A stretch of 64,000 nucleotides of DNA from Corallococcus coralloides DSM 2259 (lineage in GTDB: Bacteria > Myxococcota > Myxococcia > Myxococcales > Myxococcaceae), in NCBI RefSeq assembly GCF_000255295.1, contig NC_017030.1:7414328-7478327 (forward strand). The letters are read 5' to 3'. Shown here piece after piece: positions 7,413 through 15,931 of the stretch. Under the pieces are notes generated by a model that did no database searches, was not told the DNA's origin, and was given only the letters and a program-made list of their open reading frames with translations. Position 1 is the first letter of the stretch. Each line of letters starts with the position of its first letter. The position numbers and the translations under genes were made by a program.

Positions 7413-8342
7413 ATGCGCCGCATCCTGCTCGCCCTCTGTACCCTTCCCCTGCTGCTTGGCTGTGCGACGGCGTCCCCCGGCGGCGGCGCGACGGTCGCTC
7501 GAGCGGCGGCGCCCACGCCGTTCCGCGTCCAGCGCTCGGGCCAGGGCCGGCCGCTGCTGCTCATCCCCGGGCTGTCGTCGTCTGGCAAGGTCTGGGACGC
7601 CACGGTGGCGCACTACCAGTCCCGGTATGACTGCCACGTCTTCACGCTCGCGGGCTTCGCGGGGCAGCCCGCGGTGCCCGGCCCCTTCCTGCCGACGATG
7701 CGCCGCGCGTTGGCGGACTACATCCGAGGCCAGCACCTGGAGCGCCCCATCCTCGTGGGCCACAGCCTGGGGGGAGTGCTGGCGCTCGCGGTGGCGGAGG
7801 ACGCACCGGAGCTCTTGGGAGGGCTCGTGCTCGTGGACAGCCTGCCGTTCCTTCCCGCCGCGATGGACCCTTCCGCGACGGCCGAAAGCGTCCGTCCCCA
7901 GGTGGAGGAGCTGAGCGCGAGGATGCGCATGCAGCCGCCGGATCAACGCAATGCCCAGACGCTGCGCACGCTGCGCGGCTTCATCACCGACGAGGACAAC
8001 GTCCAGACCGCGATGCGCTGGAGCGTGGACAGCGATCCGGAAACCATCATCAACGCCTTCTCCGAGCTGTCCACCACGGACCTGCGGCCCGAGCTGACGC
8101 GCATCCAGGTGCCCGCGCTCGTGCTGGGCTCGTGGGTGGCGCTGAAGGGCCGGGTGCCGAAGGAGCAGGTGGAGGCCGTCTACCGCGCGCAGTACCGCAA
8201 CCTCTCCGGTGCACGCGTGGTGCTGAACGACACGGCCCGGCACTTCATCATGTGGGACGACCCGGCGGGCTTCCTGCGGGAGACCGACGCCTTCCTCGGC
8301 GCCCTGCCCGCGCCGGTGGCCCGGATGGAACCCGTCCACTGA
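7413..8342 (+). CDS. Lipoprotein alpha/beta hydrolase
   Basis: This is a 309-residue envelope-anchored hydrolase. The signal peptide MRRILLALCTLPLLLGC ends in a lipobox with Cys17. The alpha/beta-hydrolase core begins with the oxyanion strand PLLLIPGLSSSG (about 47-58). The nucleophile elbow is VGHSLGG with Ser118. The acid is probably the Asp in the late strand region, and the base is His in DTARHFIMWDDP. A substrate cannot be assigned; the family covers esterases, lactonases and dehalogenases. GGAG lies 8 bases before the ATG. The stop is followed closely by a LytS-type kinase gene on the same strand, so the three genes to 10129 may be co-transcribed. Confidence 0.8.
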   Translation: MRRILLALCTLPLLLGCATASPGGGATVARAAAPTPFRVQRSGQGRPLLLIPGLSSSGKVWDATVAHYQSRYDCHVFTLAGFAGQPAVPGPFLPTMRRALADYIRGQHLERPILVGHSLGGVLALAVAEDAPELLGGLVLVDSLPFLPAAMDPSATAESVRPQVEELSARMRMQPPDQRNAQTLRTLRGFITDEDNVQTAMRWSVDSDPETIINAFSELSTTDLRPELTRIQVPALVLGSWVALKGRVPKEQVEAVYRAQYRNLSGARVVLNDTARHFIMWDDPAGFLRETDAFLGALPAPVARMEPVH

Positions 8343-8384
8343 GTGTGTTCGACTCCCCGGTCCTTCGCCGGAGGCATGATTCGG

Positions 8385-9422
8385 ATGACACGCTCGCGGG
8401 GCTACACGGCCTGCCAGGTGGGGGGCTGGGGACTGCACACCCTCCTCAACATCGCGCTGTCGGGGGCTCACGGCCCGCCGGCCGTGGGCTGGCTCATCGC
8501 CGGTGCGACGGGGCTGGGGCTCACACACGTGGCGCGCCGGGCGCTGCGGTTGCACGCATGGAACCGTCTGCCATTGCCCCGGCTGGTCGCGCGCGTGCTG
8601 GCGGCGGGGCTCGTCCTGGGCCTGCTCCAGAACACGCTCGTCTTCCTGGAGGCCGTGTTCGTCTTCCACGTGTACTCGCTGCGGGAGGCCTCCTGGGCGG
8701 GCTACTTCAGCAGCGCCACCATGTGGTCGCTGGTGATGGGTGTCTGGTTGACCCTCTACATCGCAGTGCAGGCCGTCACGCATGCGCGGCGGGTGGAGTT
8801 GGAGCACTGGAAGCTGGAGGCGGCGGCCCGGTCCGCGGAGCTGAGCTTCCTTCAGGCGCAGCTCCAGCCGCACTTCCTCTTCAACTGCCTCAACGGGCTG
8901 CGGGGCCTCATCGTGGAGGATCCCATCCGCGCGCAGGAGGCGGTGACGCGCCTGTCGGGGCTGCTGCGCTACGCGCTGGGAGCGCGGGGGCCGGAAACGG
9001 TGACGCTGCAGCGTGAGCTCCAGGTGGTGGATGACTACCTGGGCCTGGAGGCCATCCGCCTGGAGGAGCGGCTGCGCGTCCGCATGGACGTGACGCCCGA
9101 CGCGCTGGGCGTTTCCGTGCCCGCGATGCTGGTCCAGACGCTGGTGGAGAACGCCATCAAGCACGGCATCGCTCCTGCGCCCCGCGGAGGGGAGGTGTCG
9201 GTGAAGGCTCGCATCGAGGACCGGGCGCTGTGCCTGGAGGTCGCCAACACGCCGGGGAGTCCGGACGTGGGTGCGGGGACGGTGGACTCGGGGGGCGTGG
9301 GGCTGCGCAATGCCACCGAGCGCCTGCGGCTGCTCTGCGGCGCCGCCGCGTCCCTCCGGTTGGATCAGTCACAGTCCACGGTCACGACGGCCCGCGTGCA
9401 CATCCCCCTGGAGGCGGCATGA
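8385..9422 (+). CDS. LytS-type membrane sensor histidine kinase
   Basis: This is a 345-residue sensor kinase. The N-terminal 130 residues are hydrophobic with four or so membrane helices and no large periplasmic loop, suggesting a signal sensed in or near the membrane. A short coiled linker follows (RVELEHWKLEAAARSAELS). The His_kinase domain (PF06580 type) has the phosphoacceptor His163 in QAQLQPHFLFNCLN. The ATPase domain has the N box LVENAIKHG and glycine-rich VGLRNATERL. The ATG at 8385 has GGAGG 10 bases upstream; an ATG at 8376 is too close to that site. The stop overlaps the start of the response regulator gene (ATGA at 9419-9422), so the two are translationally coupled. Confidence 0.9.
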   Translation: MTRSRGYTACQVGGWGLHTLLNIALSGAHGPPAVGWLIAGATGLGLTHVARRALRLHAWNRLPLPRLVARVLAAGLVLGLLQNTLVFLEAVFVFHVYSLREASWAGYFSSATMWSLVMGVWLTLYIAVQAVTHARRVELEHWKLEAAARSAELSFLQAQLQPHFLFNCLNGLRGLIVEDPIRAQEAVTRLSGLLRYALGARGPETVTLQRELQVVDDYLGLEAIRLEERLRVRMDVTPDALGVSVPAMLVQTLVENAIKHGIAPAPRGGEVSVKARIEDRALCLEVANTPGSPDVGAGTVDSGGVGLRNATERLRLLCGAAASLRLDQSQSTVTTARVHIPLEAA

Positions 9423-10129
9423 AGGTGCTCATCGCTGACGACGAGCGGCTCGCGCGCGCGGAGCTGCGCCGCCTGCTGACGGCCTTCCCCGAGGTGGAGG
9501 TGGTGGGCGAGGCCAACCATGTGGACGAGACGTGCGAGCGGGTGGAGGCGCTCGCGCCGGACCTGCTCCTGCTCGACATCCAGATGCCGGGCGGCACGGG
9601 CTTCGACGTGCTCGACCGGCTGGAAGCCCCGCCGGACGTGGTCTTCACCACCGCGCATGACGCCCACGCGCTGCGGGCCTTCCAGGTGAATGCGCTCGAC
9701 TACCTGCTCAAGCCCATCGAAGCCGCGCGGCTCGCGGAGGCGCTGGAGCGCGTACGGCAACGGGGGCGCACGCAGCGCGCGGTTGGCGCGCCGGTGACGC
9801 CCCTGGAGCGCGTGTTCGTGCGGGACGGCGAGCGCTGCTGGCTGGTGGCCCTGTCGCAGGTGCCGCTCTTCAGCTCCGAGGGCAACTACGCCCGGCTGCA
9901 CCTGCCGGACGCGGAGCCGCTCCTGGCCCGCTCGCTCAACCACCTGGAGGAGCGGCTGGACCCGGCGCGCTTCTTCCGCGCGAGCCGCCAGCACCTCATC
10001 AACCTCGACTTCGTGGAGGCGTTGGAGCCGGGTCCAGGCGGCACGCTCATCGCCCGGCTCCGGGGAGGCCGGGAAGTGGAGATGTCGCGCCGCCAGTCCC
10101 AGCGCTTCCGGGAGCGGCTGAGCCCGTGA
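9419..10129 (+). CDS. LytTR family response regulator
   Basis: This is a 236-residue DNA-binding regulator paired with the kinase it overlaps by four bases. The receiver domain (1-115) has acidic residues Asp7-Asp8, phosphoacceptor Asp53 in LLLLDIQMPGGTG, the switch Thr in FTTAHD and Lys in YLLKPIEA. The LytTR domain (about 132-232) has the typical VRDGERCWLVALSQVPLFSSEGNYARL and FFRASRQHLINLDFVE. LytTR proteins bind direct repeats upstream of target genes, often for envelope, competence or bacteriocin functions. No obvious target lies alongside. Confidence 0.92.
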   Translation: MKVLIADDERLARAELRRLLTAFPEVEVVGEANHVDETCERVEALAPDLLLLDIQMPGGTGFDVLDRLEAPPDVVFTTAHDAHALRAFQVNALDYLLKPIEAARLAEALERVRQRGRTQRAVGAPVTPLERVFVRDGERCWLVALSQVPLFSSEGNYARLHLPDAEPLLARSLNHLEERLDPARFFRASRQHLINLDFVEALEPGPGGTLIARLRGGREVEMSRRQSQRFRERLSP

Positions 10130-10141
10130 GGGCGGTGGGGC

Positions 10142-10471
10142 CTACAGCTTGACCTGGCAGGCCTTGAGGTTCGTGCTGCTGACGCCGTTGCAGGCGTAGC
10201 TCTCCCGGCAGTCAGACTCGGAGTCACAGACGGGCGAGCACATCAGTGTGTCCAACTGGCGCGTGCACAGCGTGCCGGACGGACAGCCTCCGCCCTCCCC
10301 TTCCGCGGTGCAGTCCTGCGCGCAGAAGGTGCCAGGGAAGTCCCGGCGGCAGGAGAGGCCGGAGTCACAGCCGTCCTCGCCGCAGCTCTCCCCCACGCCG
10401 CCATCGCTGTCTCCACAGGCCAGCAGGGGGAGGATCGCCAGGAGGGGGAACAGCGCTCGGGTCAGTCGCAT
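10142..10471 (-). CDS. Small Cys-rich lipoprotein
   Basis: This 109-residue protein starts MRLTRALFPLLAILPLLAC, a lipoprotein signal with Cys19. The mature part has eleven more cysteines in patterns like C-x-[ED]-DGCDSGLSCRRD, FCAQDC, CPSGTLC and CSPVCDSESDC, resembling the short disulphide-rich repeats frequent in myxobacterial surface lipoproteins. The function is unknown. The start at 10471 has AAGGA 6 bases upstream; a TTG five codons earlier overlaps that site. It converges on the response regulator gene with a 12-base gap. Confidence 0.75.
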   Translation of the reverse strand: MRLTRALFPLLAILPLLACGDSDGGVGESCGEDGCDSGLSCRRDFPGTFCAQDCTAEGEGGGCPSGTLCTRQLDTLMCSPVCDSESDCRESYACNGVSSTNLKACQVKL

Positions 10472-10589
10472 GCGAAGTCCTTTCAATCACATGCGGGGCC
10501 AGCCCCCCGCGCGGCCCGAGCATGCGCGCCTTCGGGGCGACGCGTCCAGCGACGCTTCTGCCTTTCCGTCAGGTCGCGAGCAGTGCGGT

Positions 10590-12410
10590 TCAGAGCGGCT
10601 GGGTGCGCTGGATCAGCCATTCGCGCGCCGCGCCTTCGACGTGGGGCAGGAGCCGTTCGCGCACGGTGGCGTGATAGGCATTGAGCCATTCCACCTCCTC
10701 GCGGGACAGCAGGGCCGGGTCCACCAGCCGCGTGTCGATGGGGCAGAGGCTCAGCGTCTCGAAGCGCAGGAAGTCGCCGAACTCCGTCTTGCGGTCGGGC
10801 ACGGCGGCGATGAGGTTCTCGATGCGGATGCCCCAGCGGCCCGGGCGGTAGAGGCCGGGCTCGTTGGAGGTGATCATCCCCGGCTCCATCGCCGTGGTGA
10901 GATCATTGGGCAGCGTCGGGGAGAAGCCGTGCGGCCCCTCGTGGACGTTGAGGAAGAAGCCCACGCCGTGGCCCGTGCCGTGGCCGTAGTCCAGCCCCTC
11001 CGCCCACAGCGGCGCGCGCGCCAGCGCGTCCAGGTTCGGGGAGCGGGTCCCCCGGGGGAAGCGGGCGCGGGACAGGTTGATGTTCCCGCGCAGCACCAGC
11101 GTGAAGTCGCGCCGCTGCTCGGGCGTGGGCTCGCCCACGGGGACCACGCGGGTGATGTCCGTGGTGCCGGACGTGTACTGGCCGCCGGAGTCGATGAGCA
11201 GTATGCCCTGCGGCTGCTGCCCCGGCAGACACACCGTCGCGTGCGAGTCTTTCGTGGCCCGGTAGTGCGGCATGGCGGCGTTCGCGTTGAACGCGGCGAT
11301 GGTGGAGAAGCTGAGCGAGACGAAGCCCGGGCGCCGCGCCCGCTCCGCGGAGAGGCGCTCGTCCACGGTCAGCTCGGTGATGGGCTCGCGGCCCAGGGCG
11401 GACTCGAACCAGGCGAAGAACGCGCACAGCGCCGCGCCGTCCTGCTCCATCGCGTTGCGGAAGTGCGCGAGCTCCGCGTCCGTCTTGCGCGACTTGGCCA
11501 CGGTGGACGGGTTGAGCCCCTCCACCACGGTCACGCCCCTGGGCACCGCCTGCCGCAGCCCGTGGGTGATGCGCCGGGGATCCACCAGCAGCCGCGTCCC
11601 GTCCGGCAATGCCACCAGCGCGCGGGCCGCTTCGTCGTACGGGTGGAGGGTGATGCCATCCGCCTCCAGCGCCGCGCGCAGCGCGTCCGGAACCTTGCCC
11701 GCCCCGATGAACAGCCGGGCCCCACCGGGCTCCACCAGCAGGTGCGCGAGGAACAGCGGGAGGTGCTCCACGTCCGCGCCGCGCAGGTTCATCAGCCACG
11801 CGACGTCATCCAGCGTGGAGATGAAGTGGTGCGTCGCGCCCAGCACGCCCATCTCCGCGCGCACGGCCCGCAGCTTGTCGGTGCGCGACACGGGTGACAG
11901 CGCATGCGCGAACACGGGCGCGGCGGGCAGGGGCGGCCGGTCCGCCCAGGCCTCCGCCACCACGTCCAGGTCCGTGCGCAGCACCACTCCCGCCGCGGAC
12001 AGCTGCGCGGCCGCCGAGCGCGCCACGCCCAGGCCCAGCACCGCTCCGTCCACCGCCACCGTCTGACCCTGCGGCACGTTCGCGGCCAGCCAGTCCAGGT
12101 GTGACTGCCCGGGCGCGTTCATCGCCCGCACCGTCGCGATGCCGCTGCCCTTCAACTGGGCGTCCGCCTGATCCCAGTAGCGGCTGTCCACCCAGAGGCC
12201 GGCGTAGTCCTGCGTCACCACCAGCGTGGCCAGCGAGCCGGTGAAGCCAGACGCCCACTCCCGCCCCTTCCAGCGGGCCGGCACGTAGGTGGACAGGTGC
12301 GGGTCGCTCGTCGGAACCCAGACCGCCGCCACACCGTGCTCCCGCATCACCTGCCGCACCCGCGCGATCCGCTCGCGCGCCGCGGCCCCCTGCGTCTGCT
12401 CAAGGCCCAT
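10590..12410 (-). CDS. pepP: Xaa-Pro aminopeptidase (M24B, aminopeptidase P type)
   Basis: This 606-residue enzyme should remove N-terminal residues preceding proline. It is the long three-domain form (like eukaryotic XPNPEP1). Two creatinase-N-like domains (about 1-300) are followed by the pita-bread catalytic domain. Dinuclear metal ligands are visible as Asp in LIDSGGQYTSGTTDITR, His in GHGTGHGVGFFLNVHEGPHG, Glu in ITSNEPGLY and Glu in GIRIENL. No signal peptide is present, so it is cytoplasmic. The ATG at 12410 has GGAGGAA 4 bases upstream; an ATG at 12443 has none. The symbol follows family usage; the protein is closer to aminopeptidase P1 than to E. coli PepP. Confidence 0.9.
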   Translation of the reverse strand: MGLEQTQGAAARERIARVRQVMREHGVAAVWVPTSDPHLSTYVPARWKGREWASGFTGSLATLVVTQDYAGLWVDSRYWDQADAQLKGSGIATVRAMNAPGQSHLDWLAANVPQGQTVAVDGAVLGLGVARSAAAQLSAAGVVLRTDLDVVAEAWADRPPLPAAPVFAHALSPVSRTDKLRAVRAEMGVLGATHHFISTLDDVAWLMNLRGADVEHLPLFLAHLLVEPGGARLFIGAGKVPDALRAALEADGITLHPYDEAARALVALPDGTRLLVDPRRITHGLRQAVPRGVTVVEGLNPSTVAKSRKTDAELAHFRNAMEQDGAALCAFFAWFESALGREPITELTVDERLSAERARRPGFVSLSFSTIAAFNANAAMPHYRATKDSHATVCLPGQQPQGILLIDSGGQYTSGTTDITRVVPVGEPTPEQRRDFTLVLRGNINLSRARFPRGTRSPNLDALARAPLWAEGLDYGHGTGHGVGFFLNVHEGPHGFSPTLPNDLTTAMEPGMITSNEPGLYRPGRWGIRIENLIAAVPDRKTEFGDFLRFETLSLCPIDTRLVDPALLSREEVEWLNAYHATVRERLLPHVEGAAREWLIQRTQPL

Positions 12411-12706
12411 GGCTTCCTCCGTCGTTGCGACGTGCGTCCTCATGCCGCAAACCGCGCGCCTTTTCGAGGCCCCTCACGGGCAGGGCGGCCTCCGCTCGGG
12501 TCAAGACCGCCGGGAATACGGCTGTTGCTCGGAAGACGCGGTGCAGCATCCCGTTGCATCACGAGTGGGCGATGTGTTGTCCATCGACGGGAAAGCGCCG
12601 CGTGGGCCTGGGCCCATTGCATTCGGGTGCTTACCAAGCCGGTGGCCGCGGTGAGGAGCACGCGGCCGGCTCCACCCGTCTCCTGAAGCAGGCCTGGATT
12701 CCCACC

Positions 12707-13951
12707 GTGCGACGCGTACTCGCCATCCTTCCCTACGTTCCGCTGCCTTCGGATACGGGCGGCACCCTGCGCACACTCGAGCTGGTGCGCGCCCTTGCCT
12801 CGCGCTTCACGTTGGACGTGCTCGCGGTGCACCGGGCGGGCAACGACGCCGAGGGCTTCAAGCGCTGGCTGGGAGAGCTGGGCGTGCCGGCCTCGCGGCT
12901 GCACCTGGTGGACCTGCCGCGCGTGGCGCCCGAGGAGACCTTGAACAGCACGCGGGCCTTCCTGCGGGGCACGCCGCTCACCTACGTCCGCTTCGCGCGC
13001 CAGAGCGTGCAGGACGCCTTGCGCCGGGTGCTGGCGGAGCGCGGTCCCTTCGACATCATCCACTTCGATCACCTGCACATGGCGCAGCTGTTACCGCTGG
13101 CGCGGCGGCTCAACCCGACCGCGCACATGGTCATCGACGAGCACAACGTGGAGAGCCAGCTGCTCGCGCGGATGGCGCCGCTGAGCCCGCCGCCGATGCG
13201 TCCGTTCCTGAACTGGCAGTTCAAGCGGGTGGAGCGGTTGGAGCGCGAGTGCGTGAGCCAGGCGGACACCGTGCTGGCGTGCTCGTCCGTGGACGCCGAG
13301 CAGCTGCGAGCCATGGGAGCGAAGCTGGTGCAGGTGGTGCCCAACGGCGTGAAGCTGCCGGACTTCGCGCCCCGGGAGACCAGGGGTGATGACCTGGTCT
13401 TCGTGGGCTCCATGGACTGGTGGCCCAACGAAGACGCGGTGCTGCTGCTGGCGCGCGAGGTGTGGCCGCTGGTGTCGTCGGAGCTGTCGACCAGCAAGTT
13501 GATGGTGGTGGGCCGCAGTCCGCCCGCGTCCGTGCGGGCCCTGGAGAACGAGCGGCTGGTGGTGACGGGCTCGGTGCCGTCGGTGGCGCCGTACCTGGCG
13601 CGCGCGCTGGCGACGGCCATTCCTTTACGCGCGGGCAGTGGGACGCGCCTGAAGGTGCTGGAGGCCGCGGCGGCGGGAGTGCCCGTGGTGGCCACGCGTC
13701 TGGCGGTGGAAGGGTTGCCGGTGGTGGAGGGGCAGCATGTCCTCCTGGCGGAGTCCCCGGAAGAATTCGCCGCCGCGCTGCGCCGGCTGCGCAAGGATCC
13801 GGACCTCTGCAGCAGGCTCGCGCAGAACGCCCGCCGCATGGCGGAGTCCTTCGCATGGGACGGAATCGGGGCCGGGCTGGGCGAGCTCTACCTGAACGCG
13901 GTGTCCGTGAGTGGCGAAGCGAAGAAGCCCTCCGGAGCGGAAGCCAACTGA
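12707..13951 (+). CDS. GT4 family glycosyltransferase
   Basis: This 414-residue cytoplasmic enzyme is expected to transfer a sugar from a nucleotide donor. The N-terminal Rossmann half begins RVLAILPYVPLPSDTGGTLRTLELVRAL, typical of the GT4 group used in exopolysaccharide systems. The C-terminal half has VFVGSMDWWPNEDAV and the donor-binding segment AGSGTRLKVLEAAAAGVPVVATRLAVEGL. The GTG at 12707 is the best-placed start just before this motif; no strong Shine-Dalgarno is seen. The 296 bases separating it from the divergent aminopeptidase gene are otherwise empty. Two more GT4 genes follow on the opposite strand, suggesting a glycan biosynthesis locus. Confidence 0.85.
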   Translation: MRRVLAILPYVPLPSDTGGTLRTLELVRALASRFTLDVLAVHRAGNDAEGFKRWLGELGVPASRLHLVDLPRVAPEETLNSTRAFLRGTPLTYVRFARQSVQDALRRVLAERGPFDIIHFDHLHMAQLLPLARRLNPTAHMVIDEHNVESQLLARMAPLSPPPMRPFLNWQFKRVERLERECVSQADTVLACSSVDAEQLRAMGAKLVQVVPNGVKLPDFAPRETRGDDLVFVGSMDWWPNEDAVLLLAREVWPLVSSELSTSKLMVVGRSPPASVRALENERLVVTGSVPSVAPYLARALATAIPLRAGSGTRLKVLEAAAAGVPVVATRLAVEGLPVVEGQHVLLAESPEEFAAALRRLRKDPDLCSRLAQNARRMAESFAWDGIGAGLGELYLNAVSVSGEAKKPSGAEAN

Positions 13952-14041
13952 GCCTTGGGGCAGCGTGCGGAGGGCCACCACCGCACGCCCAGGCCCGCGG
14001 ACATGGGTTCCGCTCAAGGGCTCGCCCGTCCGGGGCGCACC

Positions 14042-14716
14042 GAAAAACCTGTCCGACAGTCCGACAGGTTTTCGGCGGTCGCCGCTGGCGGGGCCTCCTC
14101 CGTCCAACCGAGCAGTGGAAACCAGTCCGACTGTCCGACAGGTTCCGGGCGACCACGGTCGATGGGGCCTCCGCCTATCCAAGCCTTGGAAACCGGTCCG
14201 ACTGTCCGACAGGTTCTGGGCGACCACTGCTCGGATGGGTGCCTCCGCCCATCCGAGCCTTGGAAACCGGTCCGACAGGTCCTGGGCAGCCGCGGACGGC
14301 CGCGGGCCTCCGCCCATCCATCCGGACCGTGGAAACCGGTCCGACAGGTCTTGATTGGGCGGTGGCGGTCGGCAGGCGCTCCCACCTTCCGGGCAGTGGA
14401 AACCTGTCCGACTGTCCGACAGGTTCTGGGCGGCCGCAGCCCATGAGGGCCTCTGCCCACCCGGACAGTGGAAACCGGTCCGACTGTCCGACAGGTTTTC
14501 GGCGGCCACGGCTGGCGGAGACCTCCTCCCATCCGGGCATTGGAAACCTGTCCGACAGGTTTTGGGCGGCTGCGGCTGACGGGTGTCGCCCTCCATCCAG
14601 GCCAAGGAAACGTGTCCGACTGTCCGACAGGTCTTGGCCGGCCGCGGCTGGCGGGAGCCTCGGCCCACCTGGGCCGCGGAAACCGGTCCGACTGTCGGAC
14701 AGGTTTGGCCGCGCCG
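14042..14716. repeat. Degenerate tandem array of ten ~70-bp units with palindromic core
   Basis: This noncoding array fills most of the 822-base gap between convergent glycosyltransferase genes. Units begin GGAAACC at 14117, 14188, 14262, 14331, 14398, 14470, 14542, 14606 and 14678 (spacing 64-74), with a divergent first unit at 14042. Each core is ACCKGTCCGAC, then CGACAGGT, and can fold as AACCTGTC/GACAGGTT. Seven units carry a duplicated 8-mer (GTCCGACT), giving GTCCGACTGTCCGACAGG. Three (14262, 14331, 14542) have the short form. The stretches between cores are themselves related (GGCGGCCGCGGCTGGCGG, CCTCCGCCCATCC, GGCAGT), so this is a minisatellite, not CRISPR. Period changes that are not multiples of three, plus stop-free GC-rich frames on both strands, argue against coding. 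Confidence 0.9.
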
Positions 14717-14773
14717 GGCGGAAGGGGTGCTGCGGCGATGTCCTGGGGCCGAGGCGGTGATGCCTCGGTTGCC

Positions 14774-15910
14774 CTACCCGGCCGCGGCCTGCTCTTCGCG
14801 CGGGTCCAGCAGGGCGGGCAGGTAGAGGGATTCGATGTAGCGATTCGCCATCCGCTCCGGCGCATGGTGCGCCACGACGTACTCACGCGCCGCCTGCGCC
14901 ATCCGCGTGCGCCAGCCCGGCGCCGTGAGCAATCCCGCGAGCGCCGAGGCCAGCGTGCCCGCGTCTCCCGGTGGCACCACGAGCCCGCGCCCCGTGCCCA
15001 GCACGTGGGGCAACTCCCCGACTCCGGACGCCACCAGCGGGCGTCCCAGCGCCATCGCCTCCAGCGCGACCAGCGGCATGCCTTCACGCAAGGACGGCAT
15101 CACCACCGCGTCCGCCGCCGCGTACACGCTTCGCACCTCCGAGCGGAACCCCAGGAAGCGCACCGGCAGCCCTTGAGCCTGCGCCTCCAGCGACTCGCGC
15201 AGCGGGCCATCGCCCACCAGCAGCAGCGTGGGCACCGTGGCGCCAGGCGTCCGGGCCAGCCGCTGCATCGCGTCCAGCAGCACCTGGGGTCCCTTCTCCA
15301 CCGACAGGCGCCCGACCAACGCGATGACGGAACCCTCCGGCGCGAGCCCCAATGCCTCGCGAGCCTGGAGCCGCTCCGCCTCCGTGCACTCATCCGCGAG
15401 CGGCAGCGCGTTGGGGATGTAGACCACCGGCGAGCGGTGGACGTACCGGCGCAGGCGCGCGGTCAGCTCGCGCGATACCGCCGCCACCGCGCGTGTGCAG
15501 TTGCCCAGCACGCGCGCGAATCCCTCGTAGGCGATCAGCGCGGGTGTGGCGCCGGTGTCCCCGTGGTACGTGGCCACCAGCGGGACTCCAGCGAGCGCGC
15601 TCGCGGCGGCGCCCAGCGTGAGCGACTTGTAGTCATGCGCGTGCAGCAGCCCCACGCCGCGCCGGCGGACCTCCGAAGCGAGCGTCGCCACGGCCATCGC
15701 GCTGAAGCGGCCGGGCACCTCCAGCGTCAGCGCGTCCAGCCCCTGCTCCCGAGCCGCGCCCGACAGCACGTCCACCCGTCCGGGCGGAACGAGGCTGCAC
15801 ACCTGCGCGTGCCACGGCGACGGCGTGGACGCGGCCAGTGACAGCAGCGCCCGCTCCGCGCCATACAGGCCGCAGGTGCTGCGCACATGGAGGATGGCGG
15901 AGTGCGGCAC
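14774..15910 (-). CDS. GT4 family glycosyltransferase
   Basis: This 378-residue glycosyltransferase has the GT-B fold. The acceptor half has LHVRSTCGLYGAERALLSLA at the N-terminus and LLHAHDYKSLTLGAAAS. The donor half has ALVGRLSVEKGPQVLLDAM, LLLVGDGPLRESLEAQA and the catalytic-site Glu region MPSLREGMPLVALEAMALGRPLVAS. The product is unknown, probably a surface polysaccharide or glycolipid. It lies 21 bases downstream of another GT4 gene (15932-17071) on the same strand, so the two likely form an operon. Downstream it faces the repeat array. Confidence 0.87.
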   Translation of the reverse strand: MPHSAILHVRSTCGLYGAERALLSLAASTPSPWHAQVCSLVPPGRVDVLSGAAREQGLDALTLEVPGRFSAMAVATLASEVRRRGVGLLHAHDYKSLTLGAAASALAGVPLVATYHGDTGATPALIAYEGFARVLGNCTRAVAAVSRELTARLRRYVHRSPVVYIPNALPLADECTEAERLQAREALGLAPEGSVIALVGRLSVEKGPQVLLDAMQRLARTPGATVPTLLLVGDGPLRESLEAQAQGLPVRFLGFRSEVRSVYAAADAVVMPSLREGMPLVALEAMALGRPLVASGVGELPHVLGTGRGLVVPPGDAGTLASALAGLLTAPGWRTRMAQAAREYVVAHHAPERMANRYIESLYLPALLDPREEQAAAG

Positions 15911-15931
15911 GCGTGATTCCCCCGTGCCCGC

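Noticed and set aside
12560..12650. ISAs1-like transposase remnant (VLSIDGKAPRG)
   Set aside because: The short peptide recalls the 'AIDGK' motif of ISAs1 transposases, but there is no flanking homology, no terminal repeats and no other conserved residue; probably chance.
13625..14668. Long open frames across the repeat array on both strands
   Set aside because: They exist only because GC-rich DNA lacks stops. Unit spacing changes by non-multiples of three, so the repeated peptide (such as CRTVGQVF or PVRLSDRF) changes frame, unlike a coding repeat.
14042..14716. CRISPR array
   Set aside because: The repeat-plus-spacer period (~70) is CRISPR-like, but the 'spacers' are clearly related to one another, unit length varies by up to ten bases, the core itself varies, and no cas genes are near.
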